Source of the DNA: Bacteroidota bacterium | GTDB lineage: Bacteria; Bacteroidota; Bacteroidia; Bacteroidales; Lentimicrobiaceae | Length of the DNA: 16,866 nt | Assembly: GCA_023428585.1 (NCBI GenBank) | Contig: JAEYXG010000288.1 | Span: 1-16,866, forward strand | Direction of reading: 5' to 3' | Shown here: positions 7,801 through 15,163 of the stretch, piece after piece | Position numbering within the stretch: the stretch's first letter is position 1 | Layout: every line of letters starts with the position of its first letter | Notes under the pieces: generated by a model | What the model was told of the DNA's origin: nothing | Database searches by the model: none | The model's input: only the letters and a program-made list of their open reading frames with translations | Made by a program: the position numbers and the translations under genes

Positions 7801-8262
7801 AAGATCAGAATTAGTTAAGGGAATATTTTTAAATAAATTATCAACATCACCTAACCCACCAAGCTTTTCCATATCAACCACTGAATAATGAAGTCCAACT
7901 ATTGGTTGGGTAAATCCACTACCTACAGTGAATATGTAGTATTTATGAACAGAACCGGGTTTTCTGAAAATTATACATGTCTGACTATGACTATCACCAA
8001 GCAATCCAAAACCATTAGGCATTTGTTGATGATTTCTGTTGTAAACAACTTTGCCATCAGAATAAAATAACAGATTACCCAAACTATCACTAATAACTGC
8101 TGTTCCTCCCATAGTAATCATATTGCTACTGGTTTCTAAAATAGGTGGACCATTTTCAAAGGTGATACCTGCTTTGTTACCGAAATACCAGTAATTAGCT
8201 TCTTTTTGTGAAAAAGATGTATGTACAAGGAAAATAAAAATTATCGTAAACAATCGTCTCAT
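4816..8262 (-). CDS. T9SS type B sorting-domain surface protein with propeller, PKD, SprB-like and cohesin-like domains
   Basis: I place the start at 8262 (MRRLFTIIFIF...), giving 1,148 residues with a clean signal peptide ending near residue 18. An upstream in-frame ATG at 8304 would put 14 codons, including two cysteines, across a terminator-like hairpin and bury the signal peptide. In order: a propeller-like N-terminal region (about 20-385) opening with NYWYFGNKAGITF, a hallmark of these proteins; a PKD domain (about 390-457, WDFGDPSSG and VYSEGGDYTV); an Ig-like unit (about 465-520, ending CIGRD); three SprB-like repeats (about 535-770, each ending in a DxxGC block); a cohesin-like region (about 772-905); two more Ig-like units (about 915-1055); and the C-terminal gliding-motility-type sorting domain (about 1060-1148: NAFTPNGDALND, IYNRWGQLFFE, GWDG, GIYHW). 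The protein is probably exported through the Sec system and T9SS and attached to or released from the cell surface. Its ligand is unknown. Confidence 0.92.
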   Translation of the reverse strand: MRRLFTIIFIFLVHTSFSQKEANYWYFGNKAGITFENGPPILETSSNMITMGGTAVISDSLGNLLFYSDGKVVYNRNHQQMPNGFGLLGDSHSQTCIIFRKPGSVHKYYIFTVGSGFTQPIVGLHYSVVDMEKLGGLGDVDNLFKNIPLTNSDLAVEKITAVKHSDNNNVWVIVKNLSQPVNEFHAYLVTSTGVSNQPVRTSCISNIPLSETGNNSGQLKVSPDSRYIVAAINSVNGGTEIGEFNYQNGSISNLFNFIQVALGLPFGVEFSSDSRFVYFTNDTPGIANKIYQYDLSLLPDINQFINSAFNIGRGGNASSLQIGLDGKIYIARVFKYYLGVINNPSEKGLACDYDSLGINLGTRMCYHGLPQFIQTYFLRFQFEGKCAGESFSFTPNFNPVPDSIHWDFGDPSSGTNNYSTELNPQHVYSEGGDYTVTVFVRYPDGRTETATRQITVTALPEPYPGNDTLFCKGASITLQAQSGYTSYMWSTNQTTDFITIADTGYYWVEAVNERGCIGRDTLHAGWFPVPQLAPDTVISPTTCGNVIGAITGVNITGGSPPYNVTWLNSQGDTVATTPNLYNLGVDNYYLSVKDQNGCSNLLASFAIQNFDSDIIITGVTPSPTWCNQPLGILEVQVQSGLSDRLLYSVDDWATHQTSGIFTNLPPDSYYVKVRDSLGCEAVFINNPVIIQNRGGVEVTGVTVDDETDLNADGKITVSATGDTLSFTINGSAPQSGGIFEELSKGTYTITVTDIHGCDSTFTVEVDRVTGQTLFATAGDTAVCNGLRASEPLMVSNFKDITSFEITLSYNNILLDATGYINAHPDIVSGLEPINYPSTATLCLKWTGTNPLTLADNTVLLDVVMQGKNPGLSSVDWVLTTNETRFINKYGVSVPVIPVMGNVTVAPSPEIWAFYQEKVCEFSPLSQMAIPNGGTGPLYSVVWETPKGNSPGSLYEIRSAELNDAGLYRVKVIDQMNCIVSDSVQVTVVPLPHANLPSEGDTLFYEPPFQLAATPGYYMYIWNNGTNTNYIDVIEEGLYTVIIKTEEGCADTSSVMMVSTWFPVNIPNAFTPNGDALNDVFRPVVDTEQVRQFSMSIYNRWGQLFFETHDAAKGWDGEKNPTGIYHWVITYTNVVGKVYQVMGSVALIR

Positions 8263-8278
8263 GGCATAATAATAAAAT

Positions 8279-8304
8279 TTGCACAGGCATTCTAGCCTGT
8301 GCAA
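8279..8304 (-). terminator. Intercistronic hairpin, terminator or attenuator
   Basis: TTGCACAGGC (8279-8288) and GCCTGTGCAA (8295-8304) are perfect complements around a six-base loop. On the minus strand the stem starts 15 bases after the stop of the small secreted protein and is followed by AATTTTATTATTATG, a broken T-run. It ends 16 bases before the start of the type B surface protein. It may terminate most transcripts of the upstream gene and let a fraction read through. Confidence 0.7.
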
Positions 8305-8319
8305 GTTAATAAATAATTT

Positions 8320-8733
8320 CTATTGAATCATATTTACAGTGATGGTTGTTGTATTATTATACATCTCATCACATGTCAGTAAACTACTTCTTGCACTACC
8401 TGTACAATAAGTTACTCCATCTTTTCTTAACTCAACATATACATAAATGTATAAGTAAGGTTTAGTATCCATTTGGTTACAATCCCAAGAGTTTACTTCT
8501 ACTGTACCGTAAAGATCAGTATGTGGGAAAGTAGTACCATACCATGTTGCAGGAACGACAAAAGTATTTGTGGTTGTGTTATAAATTGCATACTGAATAT
8601 GATATTCTGAGCCTGTAATTTGCAAATTACAAGGATTCCAATCTACAATAAATGAGGGGTCCTGTGCATATGTTGCTTTAATTCCTAAAATCATTACAAA
8701 CGCTACAATGGCAAAATATTTTATTCTTTTCAT
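8320..8733 (-). CDS. Small secreted protein of unknown function, four cysteines
   Basis: The 137-residue product has a clear signal peptide (MKRIKYFAIVAFVMILGIKA, cleavage probably after TYAQ near residue 24). The mature part is about 113 residues, rich in Tyr, Thr and Asn, with alternating hydrophobic strands such as YLYIYVYVELRKDG, suggesting a beta-sandwich. It has four cysteines (in NPCNL, WDCNQ, TYCTG and LTCDE), enough for two disulfides after export. No lipobox and no T9SS sorting domain are visible. I do not recognise a family. It lies 57 bases upstream of the type B surface protein on the same strand, separated by a hairpin, so the two may be co-expressed in unequal amounts; a partner or periplasmic accessory role is only inference. 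A long upstream region with promoter and operator-like sites suggests regulated expression. Confidence 0.8.
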   Translation of the reverse strand: MKRIKYFAIVAFVMILGIKATYAQDPSFIVDWNPCNLQITGSEYHIQYAIYNTTTNTFVVPATWYGTTFPHTDLYGTVEVNSWDCNQMDTKPYLYIYVYVELRKDGVTYCTGSARSSLLTCDEMYNNTTTITVNMIQ

Positions 8734-8854
8734 GATAATGTCTATTAGGTAAATTATTAACTATCAAATTTGATTAAATTTTTCTGTAGCAATTAATAAT
8801 TACACCTAAGGTGGGAATCTCTTCAAATAACCTGATTGGAACGAGGTGAAGATT

Positions 8855-8874
8855 ATCAATGCTAATGCATTGAT
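8855..8874. repeat. Hairpin in the presumed leader of the small secreted gene
   Basis: ATCAATGC (8855-8862) and GCATTGAT (8867-8874) are perfect complements around a four-base loop. It lies about 120 bases upstream of the start at 8733, inside the predicted leader RNA. Confidence 0.5.
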
Positions 8875-9008
8875 TACCTGCTTTTTACCCCCCCCATCAA
8901 TATGCAACAGTTTGGCGGATAGCAACTTAATAGAATCATATCAAGGTTTCTTCATACAGACACTGAGTTTTCTTACCTCTATACGTACTTATATATAAAA
9001 GTATATCT

Positions 9009-9041
9009 CAAATTTACTGCTAAGATTGTCCTAATTCCAAA
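9009..9041 (-). promoter_or_regulatory. Candidate promoter for the small secreted protein and type B surface protein
   Basis: On the minus strand, TTTG (9041-9038) and TAAATTTG (9016-9009) are separated by 21 bases, matching the Bacteroidota consensus at all fixed positions. The start site would be near 9003, about 270 bases before the first start codon. The region is AT-rich, so chance matches are possible. Confidence 0.5.
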
Positions 9042-9152
9042 TATTTAGTCCAATATTTTACATCTTTTATATACTTTATTGTCTTTTATTCTTAATATGC
9101 TTGATTGCCTAAGAAAACATAATACATCTTTGTATGTAGATGTGATTTGATA

Positions 9153-9212
9153 TAATGTAAAATAATTTTACATTAGTGCCTTGGAGAAGTAAAACGTAAA
9201 ATAATTTTACAT
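9153..9212. promoter_or_regulatory. Two copies of a dyad operator-like motif
   Basis: The first dyad (9153-9175) has perfect 11-base arms, TAATGTAAAAT and ATTTTACATTA, around one central A. The second (9196-9212) repeats the inner 17 bases, GTAAAATAATTTTACAT, identically. The centres are 39 bp apart. A lone half-site ATTTTACAT recurs at 9055-9063, 13 bases upstream of the predicted -33 element. This arrangement suits a dimeric regulator; alternatively the dyads are weak AT-rich terminators for the gene ending at 9314. Confidence 0.5.
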
Positions 9213-9313
9213 GGAAAGTATGACACTTTCAACCTGGTACAAGTGCAACGAATGCGACAAACCACACTTTAACCATTAACCTTGGTCACCGGGTAGCGCA
9301 GCGTATCGAGGTG

Positions 9314-9334
9314 TTAGCCTTTAGCCTTTAGCCT
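9314..9334. repeat. Triple heptamer repeat (TTAGCCT) at the end of the DUF4153 gene
   Basis: TTAGCCT occurs three times in a row at 9314-9320, 9321-9327 and 9328-9334. On the coding (minus) strand it spells the last codons LKAKG and the TAA stop. Loss of one unit would shift the frame and add about nine codons before the next stop. Confidence 0.8.
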
Positions 9335-10816
9335 TCTATAAGCAATCCAGTCAGCAAGATTCCAGCTCAGCCAATGCGTTTCAGGATATTCTTTCAGGAA
9401 ATGTTCCTTTCGCCACTTCAGATCAGTTTTGTAATCTTCAAACGACATGTAGTTCTCATGGTAAGTGAACATCTTAGCCTGGGCCTCTGAAACCCGGTTT
9501 AATTTCTGTTCATCCATAATGATAACAGGTAAAGCGGAATTATTAAGATGGACCATAAAGTCGGTGTGATAGAATGCCTTTTCGGCACGGTTCACATTGA
9601 ACTTTGCAATGATCACATCCCAGTTAAAAAGGCAGAGTACAGCAAAGACAATATACACATACACACTGTTTCGCATAAGCAGGTATTTGAGCGTTTTGCG
9701 GTTGTTGACCTTTATCAGTACAGTAATTAATCCTACAATTACCACGATCAGGAAGGCGTACACCCATATTCTTTTATATGCTAGGTTGAAGTAATGGAGG
9801 TACCAGAAGTTCCTTATGGTAACAGAGATAGCAAGAAACAGATTCTGCGCTATCCACACCTGTGCCAGTAACATCAATGATTTATTCTTCGGATAGAAAT
9901 TCAAATTCCCCCTGAAATACCAAAGTACAAGTATGACGGATATGATAATGGAAAGTATTAATAGCCAGGTTCCCTCATGTACAAATTGTTTCAGGAAGCC
10001 TCCATCCCACTCGAAGTTAATCCAAACATACCAGAGATCAAGTATATTCATAACGGCAAGTGCCAGATTTAACAGAATAAAGAGCAGCTGCGCCATCCTG
10101 GCTTCTGTTTTCAGGGCTATCAATGAACCATTATGCCATTTTTTCGTCCTATGAAGTTCCTTATCACCATTTTCACCAGGAAGGTCAAAAATTGACGGCA
10201 TCCGGCCATAGAGAACAATTAAACCTATTAGAAAACCGCCAAGACCAATAGCCAGTACATCAGGCGATATAATCCTGAAAAATCCATCAAACAGATTTCC
10301 CAACGACCTCATAAAGTTTCCGGTTAAACGATTGAAATAAGGGCTTGCGGCGGAGTAGATAGAAATAAAGACCAATAATGTCAGAATGGGAATGATGACG
10401 AAAACAGCATACCTGAATCCTTTCCTTATGCTATTATTGGTTCCTGAAGCCCTACTTAAGCAATTCATATATTCCATAGGAGCCACAAATGCTGATAGGA
10501 ATGAAGAAAAAAATCCGTTCATCAACACAGTTATTCCGGGAGCTGCCAGCAAACCTGAAATAAGTATTATAGATACAATATTAACAGTAAGAGCAATGGC
10601 GGAGCCATTCAGCAGTACCATAATTCCTGAAAGACCAATCCCTGCAGAAACAACAGCCATTAAAGGATTTTTGAAATTCAGTCTGCCTGAATAAAAGACT
10701 AAAGCCAATAAGAGGATATCGAACAGTAGGACATTCAGTCCTGCCTGCTGTTTATAGAACAAAATTGGAAAGATTACCGCAATAATCAGCGGAAAAGTCA
10801 GGGTTCTTCTTTTCAT
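9314..10816 (-). CDS. DUF4153/DUF4173-type polytopic membrane protein
   Basis: The 500-residue product has about eleven or twelve hydrophobic helices from residue 8 to about 410, with a cytoplasmic-looking loop at about 208-236 (GENGDKELHRTKKWHN). A soluble C-terminal tail of about 85 residues begins with NVNRAEKAFYHTDF and is rich in Trp, Tyr and charged residues. Blocks such as SIYSAASPYFNRL, WYFRGNLNFYPKNK and IRNFWYLHYFNLAYKRIWVYAFL match the DUF4153/DUF4173 pattern common in Bacteroidota and Firmicutes, whose function is unknown. No catalytic motif is visible. It is transcribed away from the endonuclease gene at 10905, with 88 bases between the two starts. The last codons lie in a heptamer repeat. 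A function in envelope physiology or sensing is only a guess. Confidence 0.85.
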   Translation of the reverse strand: MKRRTLTFPLIIAVIFPILFYKQQAGLNVLLFDILLLALVFYSGRLNFKNPLMAVVSAGIGLSGIMVLLNGSAIALTVNIVSIILISGLLAAPGITVLMNGFFSSFLSAFVAPMEYMNCLSRASGTNNSIRKGFRYAVFVIIPILTLLVFISIYSAASPYFNRLTGNFMRSLGNLFDGFFRIISPDVLAIGLGGFLIGLIVLYGRMPSIFDLPGENGDKELHRTKKWHNGSLIALKTEARMAQLLFILLNLALAVMNILDLWYVWINFEWDGGFLKQFVHEGTWLLILSIIISVILVLWYFRGNLNFYPKNKSLMLLAQVWIAQNLFLAISVTIRNFWYLHYFNLAYKRIWVYAFLIVVIVGLITVLIKVNNRKTLKYLLMRNSVYVYIVFAVLCLFNWDVIIAKFNVNRAEKAFYHTDFMVHLNNSALPVIIMDEQKLNRVSEAQAKMFTYHENYMSFEDYKTDLKWRKEHFLKEYPETHWLSWNLADWIAYRRLKAKG

Positions 10817-10904
10817 GGTCGATTGGTTTGGATATTAACGATGTCCTTATATAAAAATTATATCAATCATCCTTCTTACTTCACATTTTTATGATCTTTG
10901 CATC

Positions 10905-11972
10905 ATGGCTTTGAAATTCCTTTTGTGGTTTATATTAATAATCTTTCCGGCCTTTCACATATCGGCCTTTGCCCAGCATAACAGTGATTCTACAGGACAA
11001 AACTTCAGGATTATGTTCTATAATGTGGAGAACCTGTTTGATCCTTTTCATGATACACTGAAAAACGATTACGAGTTTGTAAGCGGGGGAATCAATGGAT
11101 GGACATGGAAGAAGTTTGAAAGAAAACTACATGGCATTTCCAAGGTAATCATCGCTACAGGAGGCTGGAAACCACCTGAAATAGTTGCTTTCAGTGAAGT
11201 AGAAAACCGTTTTGTACTAAAGCAGCTGCTAAAGCGAACACCCCTTGACCGATTTGGATACGGCATTATCCACGAAGAATCACCTGATCTCCGTGGGATA
11301 GATGTTGGGATGCTATACCTAAAGGATAAGTTTAAGGTGCTCTATGATCAATCAATTAGAATCAATACATCTGATACTGCATTGAAGACCCGTGATATCC
11401 TCTATGTTAAAGGCCTTATACTTGAAAATGATGTTGAATGCCATACTGACACCCTGCATCTATTCATTAATCATTGGCCTTCACGTACAGGTGGCCCTGC
11501 AATTACAGCATATCGACGAAAAGACGCAGCTTTGACATTGAAGCATTTTGTTGATTCAATCATCTTAAATCAGCCAAAGGCCACAATTGTGCTTACTGGA
11601 GATTTTAATGATGAACCTGTTGACGAAAGCATCGCAACACATCTGAATGCGCATGGTTCAATAGCTGATTCGGGTTATCAGCTATATAATTTAATGACTC
11701 CTTTTGTTGGTAAATTTGATACGGGTACCAATAAATATAGAAACCAATGGGGGGTGATTGACCAATTTATCATTTCATCATCACTCATTAAGAAAAGAAG
11801 TGAGCCGGGATTAAAGGTAGTTGATGCTCAAATCATATCATTCCCATTTCTTTTGAAAACAGATGAGAAGTATTCAGGTTCAGTGCCTTTTAGGACATAC
11901 CATGGAAAACAATATCTAGGCGGATTCAGTGACCATTTACCCGTTTTATTAACCCTTCAGATTGACAACTAG
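10905..11972 (+). CDS. Secreted endonuclease/exonuclease/phosphatase-fold protein
   Basis: The 355-residue product has a signal peptide (hydrophobic 3-20, then AFAQ near 24), so it acts outside the cytoplasm. The EEP (DNase I-like) active-site set is complete: N40 in FYNVENLFD, E98 in FSEVEN, D133 in RGIDVGMLY, H190 in INHWPSR, D233 and N235 in TGDFNDEP, D287 in VIDQF, and D343/H344 in SDHLP. These bind Mg2+ and cut a phosphodiester or phosphoester bond. Known relatives include nucleases, sphingomyelinases and inositol phosphatases, so the substrate is open; the RGID and NHWPSR motifs are typical of a common bacterial secreted subfamily of unknown substrate. A TTTG only four bases before the ATG (10897-10900) may belong to the promoter, implying a very short leader. 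Its last 24 bases overlap the 3' end of comEC on the other strand. Confidence 0.92.
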   Translation: MALKFLLWFILIIFPAFHISAFAQHNSDSTGQNFRIMFYNVENLFDPFHDTLKNDYEFVSGGINGWTWKKFERKLHGISKVIIATGGWKPPEIVAFSEVENRFVLKQLLKRTPLDRFGYGIIHEESPDLRGIDVGMLYLKDKFKVLYDQSIRINTSDTALKTRDILYVKGLILENDVECHTDTLHLFINHWPSRTGGPAITAYRRKDAALTLKHFVDSIILNQPKATIVLTGDFNDEPVDESIATHLNAHGSIADSGYQLYNLMTPFVGKFDTGTNKYRNQWGVIDQFIISSSLIKKRSEPGLKVVDAQIISFPFLLKTDEKYSGSVPFRTYHGKQYLGGFSDHLPVLLTLQIDN

Positions 11973-14078
11973 AGCACCTGATTTCCTGACATCATATAGC
12001 ACAATATTACATTCTCTCGCTGTTCTTGTCAAACACTCAATTGTCCTGACACTATTTGAGGCATCGGCAATAATGCATGCATCCGGAAAAGAAGCAACAA
12101 TTTGCTCAAGTGGAATTCCAATATTATTACACAGCAATACATAGTCAGCCTTAAGACTTCGATTGGTTTCTGGCAATTTACATTTTCCACTCACTATCAC
12201 TATTCTCTTGCCATGAAAACTGTAAAACTCAGGAAAGGTATATTTTGAATTATATCCTGACACTAATGAACCAGACAAGATTCTTACTTTAGTATTTTTA
12301 ATGTTGGTTTTTATTCTGAATCCCTCCAGTTGGTAATCCACTTTACTTATATCTTGAGCTATTATTGAATCGGTCAATACAAAATCTTCTTTACCGCTAA
12401 TAAAACTAATAACAGGATGGCGTTTTACTTTATGAAAAACAATCATTTGCTGTCTGCTACTTTCAATGCTACGGTATACATTTATACTAACAAGCAGAAA
12501 TAAACATATTAAGGAAATATAGAACAATATTTTTCGTGAACTCTTCAACCAATAAAACAAGGCTACAAAACATAATATCACAAGCGCAACCTCATAACCG
12601 GGTAAGTATATGTTATCCCATACGGCTCCGGGTAAATGCTCAATATAACTTACTGAAGAATTCAACACCTTAAGCTCGATTGACAGAAGTGAGGAGAAGA
12701 AACTTCCCACAACGGGGATAAATGAAGTAATGAGCATAATAAGCCCGGAATAAATAATCACTCCCGACAGTGGAATTGCCAGTAAATTGGATATTAAAAA
12801 GAAATCAGGGAACTGATGAAAATAGCTGACTGCCAATGGAGCTGTAAACACCTGTGCCGCCAATGAAACAGTTATGAGATCCCATCCATACTTAACAAAA
12901 GGATTTGTTGGGCTCCATAATGCCCTCAATGTTGGTTGAAAGGCCAGTATTCCGGCAACTGCGCTAAACGACAACTGGAATCCAACATTAAATATTAGAA
13001 GAGGATTCATTATCAACAAGATAAATGCAGCAGCAGCAAGAGTATTTATTGAATTTGTTTGATGCTGTGTAGCATTACCCAATATTATTAGGGTAAACAT
13101 GAGTGAAGCTCTTAACACTGGTGGCGCTAAACCGGTTAATATGGCATACAACCAGATTACAATTATTGTCATAATGGGTTTCAATGCAACCAAGCTTCTC
13201 CTCTTGCGCAAGAATGCGAAGGCAAACTCGGCCAACATTAAAATCACACCTACATGTAATCCTGAAACACACAATATGTGTATAACACCTGCACCAGCAT
13301 ATTCTCGTCGCTGATCACCTTCCAGCAGATCATCATATCCCGTGAGTAGTGCGGCTGCAACAGCCAGTTCGTCACCCTTCAAACCACCTCTTGACAATAA
13401 GTGAATGAAATCTGATCGTATTTTAAGTGCTAAAGATTTGAGTAAATTCCCTTTGTCACTCGATAATACCTTATAATCATTACTATCGAGATATGCAATA
13501 TGATAAATGCCTTGATTAGCGAGGTAATCCGCATAATCAAACTCGCCTGGATTCCCCGGAAGTTCCGGCTTTACCGGCACATTATTAAAAATAATTACAT
13601 CCCCATAGTTAAGTTGTGTGGTTTGGGAACCTTTTTTTATATAACATAGCAATTTCCCACTTGCGACAAATGTAACAGATGAATCCCTGATTTCATCAAT
13701 CTCCAGGATGATTTTAAGAGAATTCTGCTTTTCTAACGGCTGTTCTATTATATGAGCTATATATGCTCCCGAATCGCTTTGGAATAAAGAAAAGTGATTA
13801 TGTTGATTATGGAGAAAGGTTGAATCAGTAATTGCCCAACCTGTTAGAAATAGAGTCAGATTCACAATCAATCCGTGAATCCAACGTGACCTATATGATA
13901 TCAGCCACCTACTGTAAATATTGGTAAGCGCCAAGAATCCTATACCAATGACTGGTAAAACTATTAGAACTTTTCGTGAAAGCAAAACCGCCCCACCATA
14001 AAAATAGCATAGTAATATACCGCAAACTAAGGGAATTAGTAAACGTACAAAAGGAAAGCGTGACCATACGTTCATCAC
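11949..14078 (-). CDS. comEC: ComEC/Rec2-family DNA-uptake channel lacking the metallo-beta-lactamase domain
   Basis: The 709-residue product begins with two to three membrane helices and a periplasmic DUF4131-type domain (about 30-200) including GNPGEFDYADYLANQGIY (175-192). The competence channel domain follows (about 225-515) with the family signature HILCVSGLHVG at 267-277 and many helices, e.g. ILTGLAPPVLRASLMF. ComEC forms the inner-membrane pore that carries single-stranded DNA into the cytoplasm in transformation. Many relatives end in a metallo-beta-lactamase-like nuclease domain with HxHxDH. Here the last 175 residues (about 535-709) contain no such motif, although short strand-like segments (VISFISGKEDFVLTDS, IIADASNSV) suggest a reduced or different domain. 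It follows the TPR lipoprotein gene by 31 bases and is probably in its operon. Competence itself is not shown by one gene. Confidence 0.92.
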   Translation of the reverse strand: MMNVWSRFPFVRLLIPLVCGILLCYFYGGAVLLSRKVLIVLPVIGIGFLALTNIYSRWLISYRSRWIHGLIVNLTLFLTGWAITDSTFLHNQHNHFSLFQSDSGAYIAHIIEQPLEKQNSLKIILEIDEIRDSSVTFVASGKLLCYIKKGSQTTQLNYGDVIIFNNVPVKPELPGNPGEFDYADYLANQGIYHIAYLDSNDYKVLSSDKGNLLKSLALKIRSDFIHLLSRGGLKGDELAVAAALLTGYDDLLEGDQRREYAGAGVIHILCVSGLHVGVILMLAEFAFAFLRKRRSLVALKPIMTIIVIWLYAILTGLAPPVLRASLMFTLIILGNATQHQTNSINTLAAAAFILLIMNPLLIFNVGFQLSFSAVAGILAFQPTLRALWSPTNPFVKYGWDLITVSLAAQVFTAPLAVSYFHQFPDFFLISNLLAIPLSGVIIYSGLIMLITSFIPVVGSFFSSLLSIELKVLNSSVSYIEHLPGAVWDNIYLPGYEVALVILCFVALFYWLKSSRKILFYISLICLFLLVSINVYRSIESSRQQMIVFHKVKRHPVISFISGKEDFVLTDSIIAQDISKVDYQLEGFRIKTNIKNTKVRILSGSLVSGYNSKYTFPEFYSFHGKRIVIVSGKCKLPETNRSLKADYVLLCNNIGIPLEQIVASFPDACIIADASNSVRTIECLTRTARECNIVLYDVRKSGALVVNLKG

Positions 14079-14109
14079 CAGGGGCTATAGAACGATGAAA
14101 TACCTTAAT

Positions 14110-15114
14110 TTATTTGCAATATTTGTCAATCTGTGCTTGAGCAAGCCTGTGTCCAAGCGATGCTGCTTTTCGCCAGTTATTACAGGCATCATCCATACGT
14201 TTAAGTTGCATCAAGGCAAAACCGCTATTATAGAGGGCGTCAACATTCTTATCATTCATTGAAAGCGCATAACTATAATCAGACCAAGCGCCATCATAAT
14301 TATTCTGCATCATACGACTATTTCCCCTATTTACATAAGCTTCCTCATAATTCTGATTCAGGCTGATTGCTTTAGTCAAAGCATCTTCTGCTTCAACAAA
14401 CCTGCTTAATCCGGCTAAAGATGTACCTTTATTGTAATAGGCAAGAGCACCTGAAGGGTCTACATTAATTGCATTATCGTAAGCTTTAATAGCCTCCTCG
14501 TGCTTACCCATATGAGCCAAGGCAACACCCTTATAATTCAAGGCATCATGGTATGAAGGCACCCTTTTAACTGTAGAATCAAAATCATCTACTGCTTCAG
14601 CATATCTTTTTTGGTCCATAAACATCAAACCCCGATAATAAAAATAAGGAGCTTGTGATGGTCTGATCTCAATGGCCTTTGAAAAGTCAGCATCTGCACC
14701 AACATAATCTTTCAACTCCCACTTTGCTTTTCCTCTATAAAAGTAGGCATCAGGATTTGGTTGAAAGAGTTCAATCGACTTGGTAAACATCTCGATAGCA
14801 CCTTTAAGGTCACCCTTTGATGCAAGGCTAATACCCTGGCTACGCTCTTCAGCTCCTTTACCTTTAAACACAATAGGTTTAAACGTTATATTCTTGCGAT
14901 CCTTTACACTTCCCGGTGATGCAGAACTCTCATTGAAAAGTGGTATGTGATCATAATTCGAAGATGTATCTGTATTTAAATCGATTACAGCCGGCTCACC
15001 ACTTTTTGTCATGACTGTATCAGGAATAATGACAGGATTCTCATTATTGGTCTGTGATTTACATGACAATAGAATTAAAATGAAAGCGAGCAGCGGTATT
15101 AGATTTCTTTTCAT
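14110..15114 (-). CDS. TPR-repeat lipoprotein
   Basis: The 334-residue product has a lipoprotein signal peptide, MKRNLIPLLAFILILLSC, with the acylated cysteine at residue 18. A polar, low-complexity linker runs to about residue 85. Seven tetratricopeptide repeats fill the rest, recognisable by starts such as PDAYFYRGKAKWELKDY, APYFYYRGLMFMDQKRY, HDALNYKGVALAHMGKH, ALAYYNKGTSLAGLSRF, EEAYVNRGNSRMMQNNY and VDALYNSGFALMQLKRM, spaced by 34 residues. The final segment (ACNNWRKAASLGHRLAQAQID) has Sel1-like character. TPR arrays bind protein partners; this one would be anchored to a membrane on the periplasmic side or surface. The partner is not identifiable from sequence. It lies between lpxB (46 bases upstream) and comEC (31 bases downstream) on the same strand. 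A direct repeat, GTAGACAAA, occurs twice in the gap to lpxB. Confidence 0.9.
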   Translation of the reverse strand: MKRNLIPLLAFILILLSCKSQTNNENPVIIPDTVMTKSGEPAVIDLNTDTSSNYDHIPLFNESSASPGSVKDRKNITFKPIVFKGKGAEERSQGISLASKGDLKGAIEMFTKSIELFQPNPDAYFYRGKAKWELKDYVGADADFSKAIEIRPSQAPYFYYRGLMFMDQKRYAEAVDDFDSTVKRVPSYHDALNYKGVALAHMGKHEEAIKAYDNAINVDPSGALAYYNKGTSLAGLSRFVEAEDALTKAISLNQNYEEAYVNRGNSRMMQNNYDGAWSDYSYALSMNDKNVDALYNSGFALMQLKRMDDACNNWRKAASLGHRLAQAQIDKYCK

Positions 15115-15132
15115 GAGTTTAATTTAAATTGA

Positions 15133-15163
15133 GTAGACAAATTATATTGTGTAGACAAAATTA
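15133..15163. repeat. Short direct repeat between lpxB and the TPR gene
   Basis: GTAGACAAATTA (15133-15144) and GTAGACAAAATTA (15151-15163) differ by one A and are 18 bases apart; the second includes the lpxB stop codon. On the minus strand the second copy contains TAATTTTG, a possible -7 box, but no -33 element is well placed. Confidence 0.4.

Larger units (their letters stand above)
8734..9313. other. Long AT-rich intergenic region with leader and operator-like sites
   Basis: No coding sequence is evident in these 580 bases. Reading towards the small secreted gene (minus direction), they hold two dyads (9196-9212, 9153-9175), a matching half-site (ATTTTACAT, 9055-9063), a promoter candidate (9041-9009), a run of eight C on the plus strand (8888-8895), a hairpin (8855-8874), a small inverted repeat CACCT-A-AGGTG (8803-8813) and a perfect 12-base palindrome ATCAAATTTGAT (8763-8774), 30 bases before the start codon. 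A transcript from the promoter would have a leader of about 270 nt. Confidence 0.7.

Noticed and set aside
8263..8304. Upstream ATG at 8304 as the start of the T9SS type B protein
   Set aside because: It adds 14 residues before a complete signal peptide and its first codons overlap a perfect hairpin following the upstream gene.
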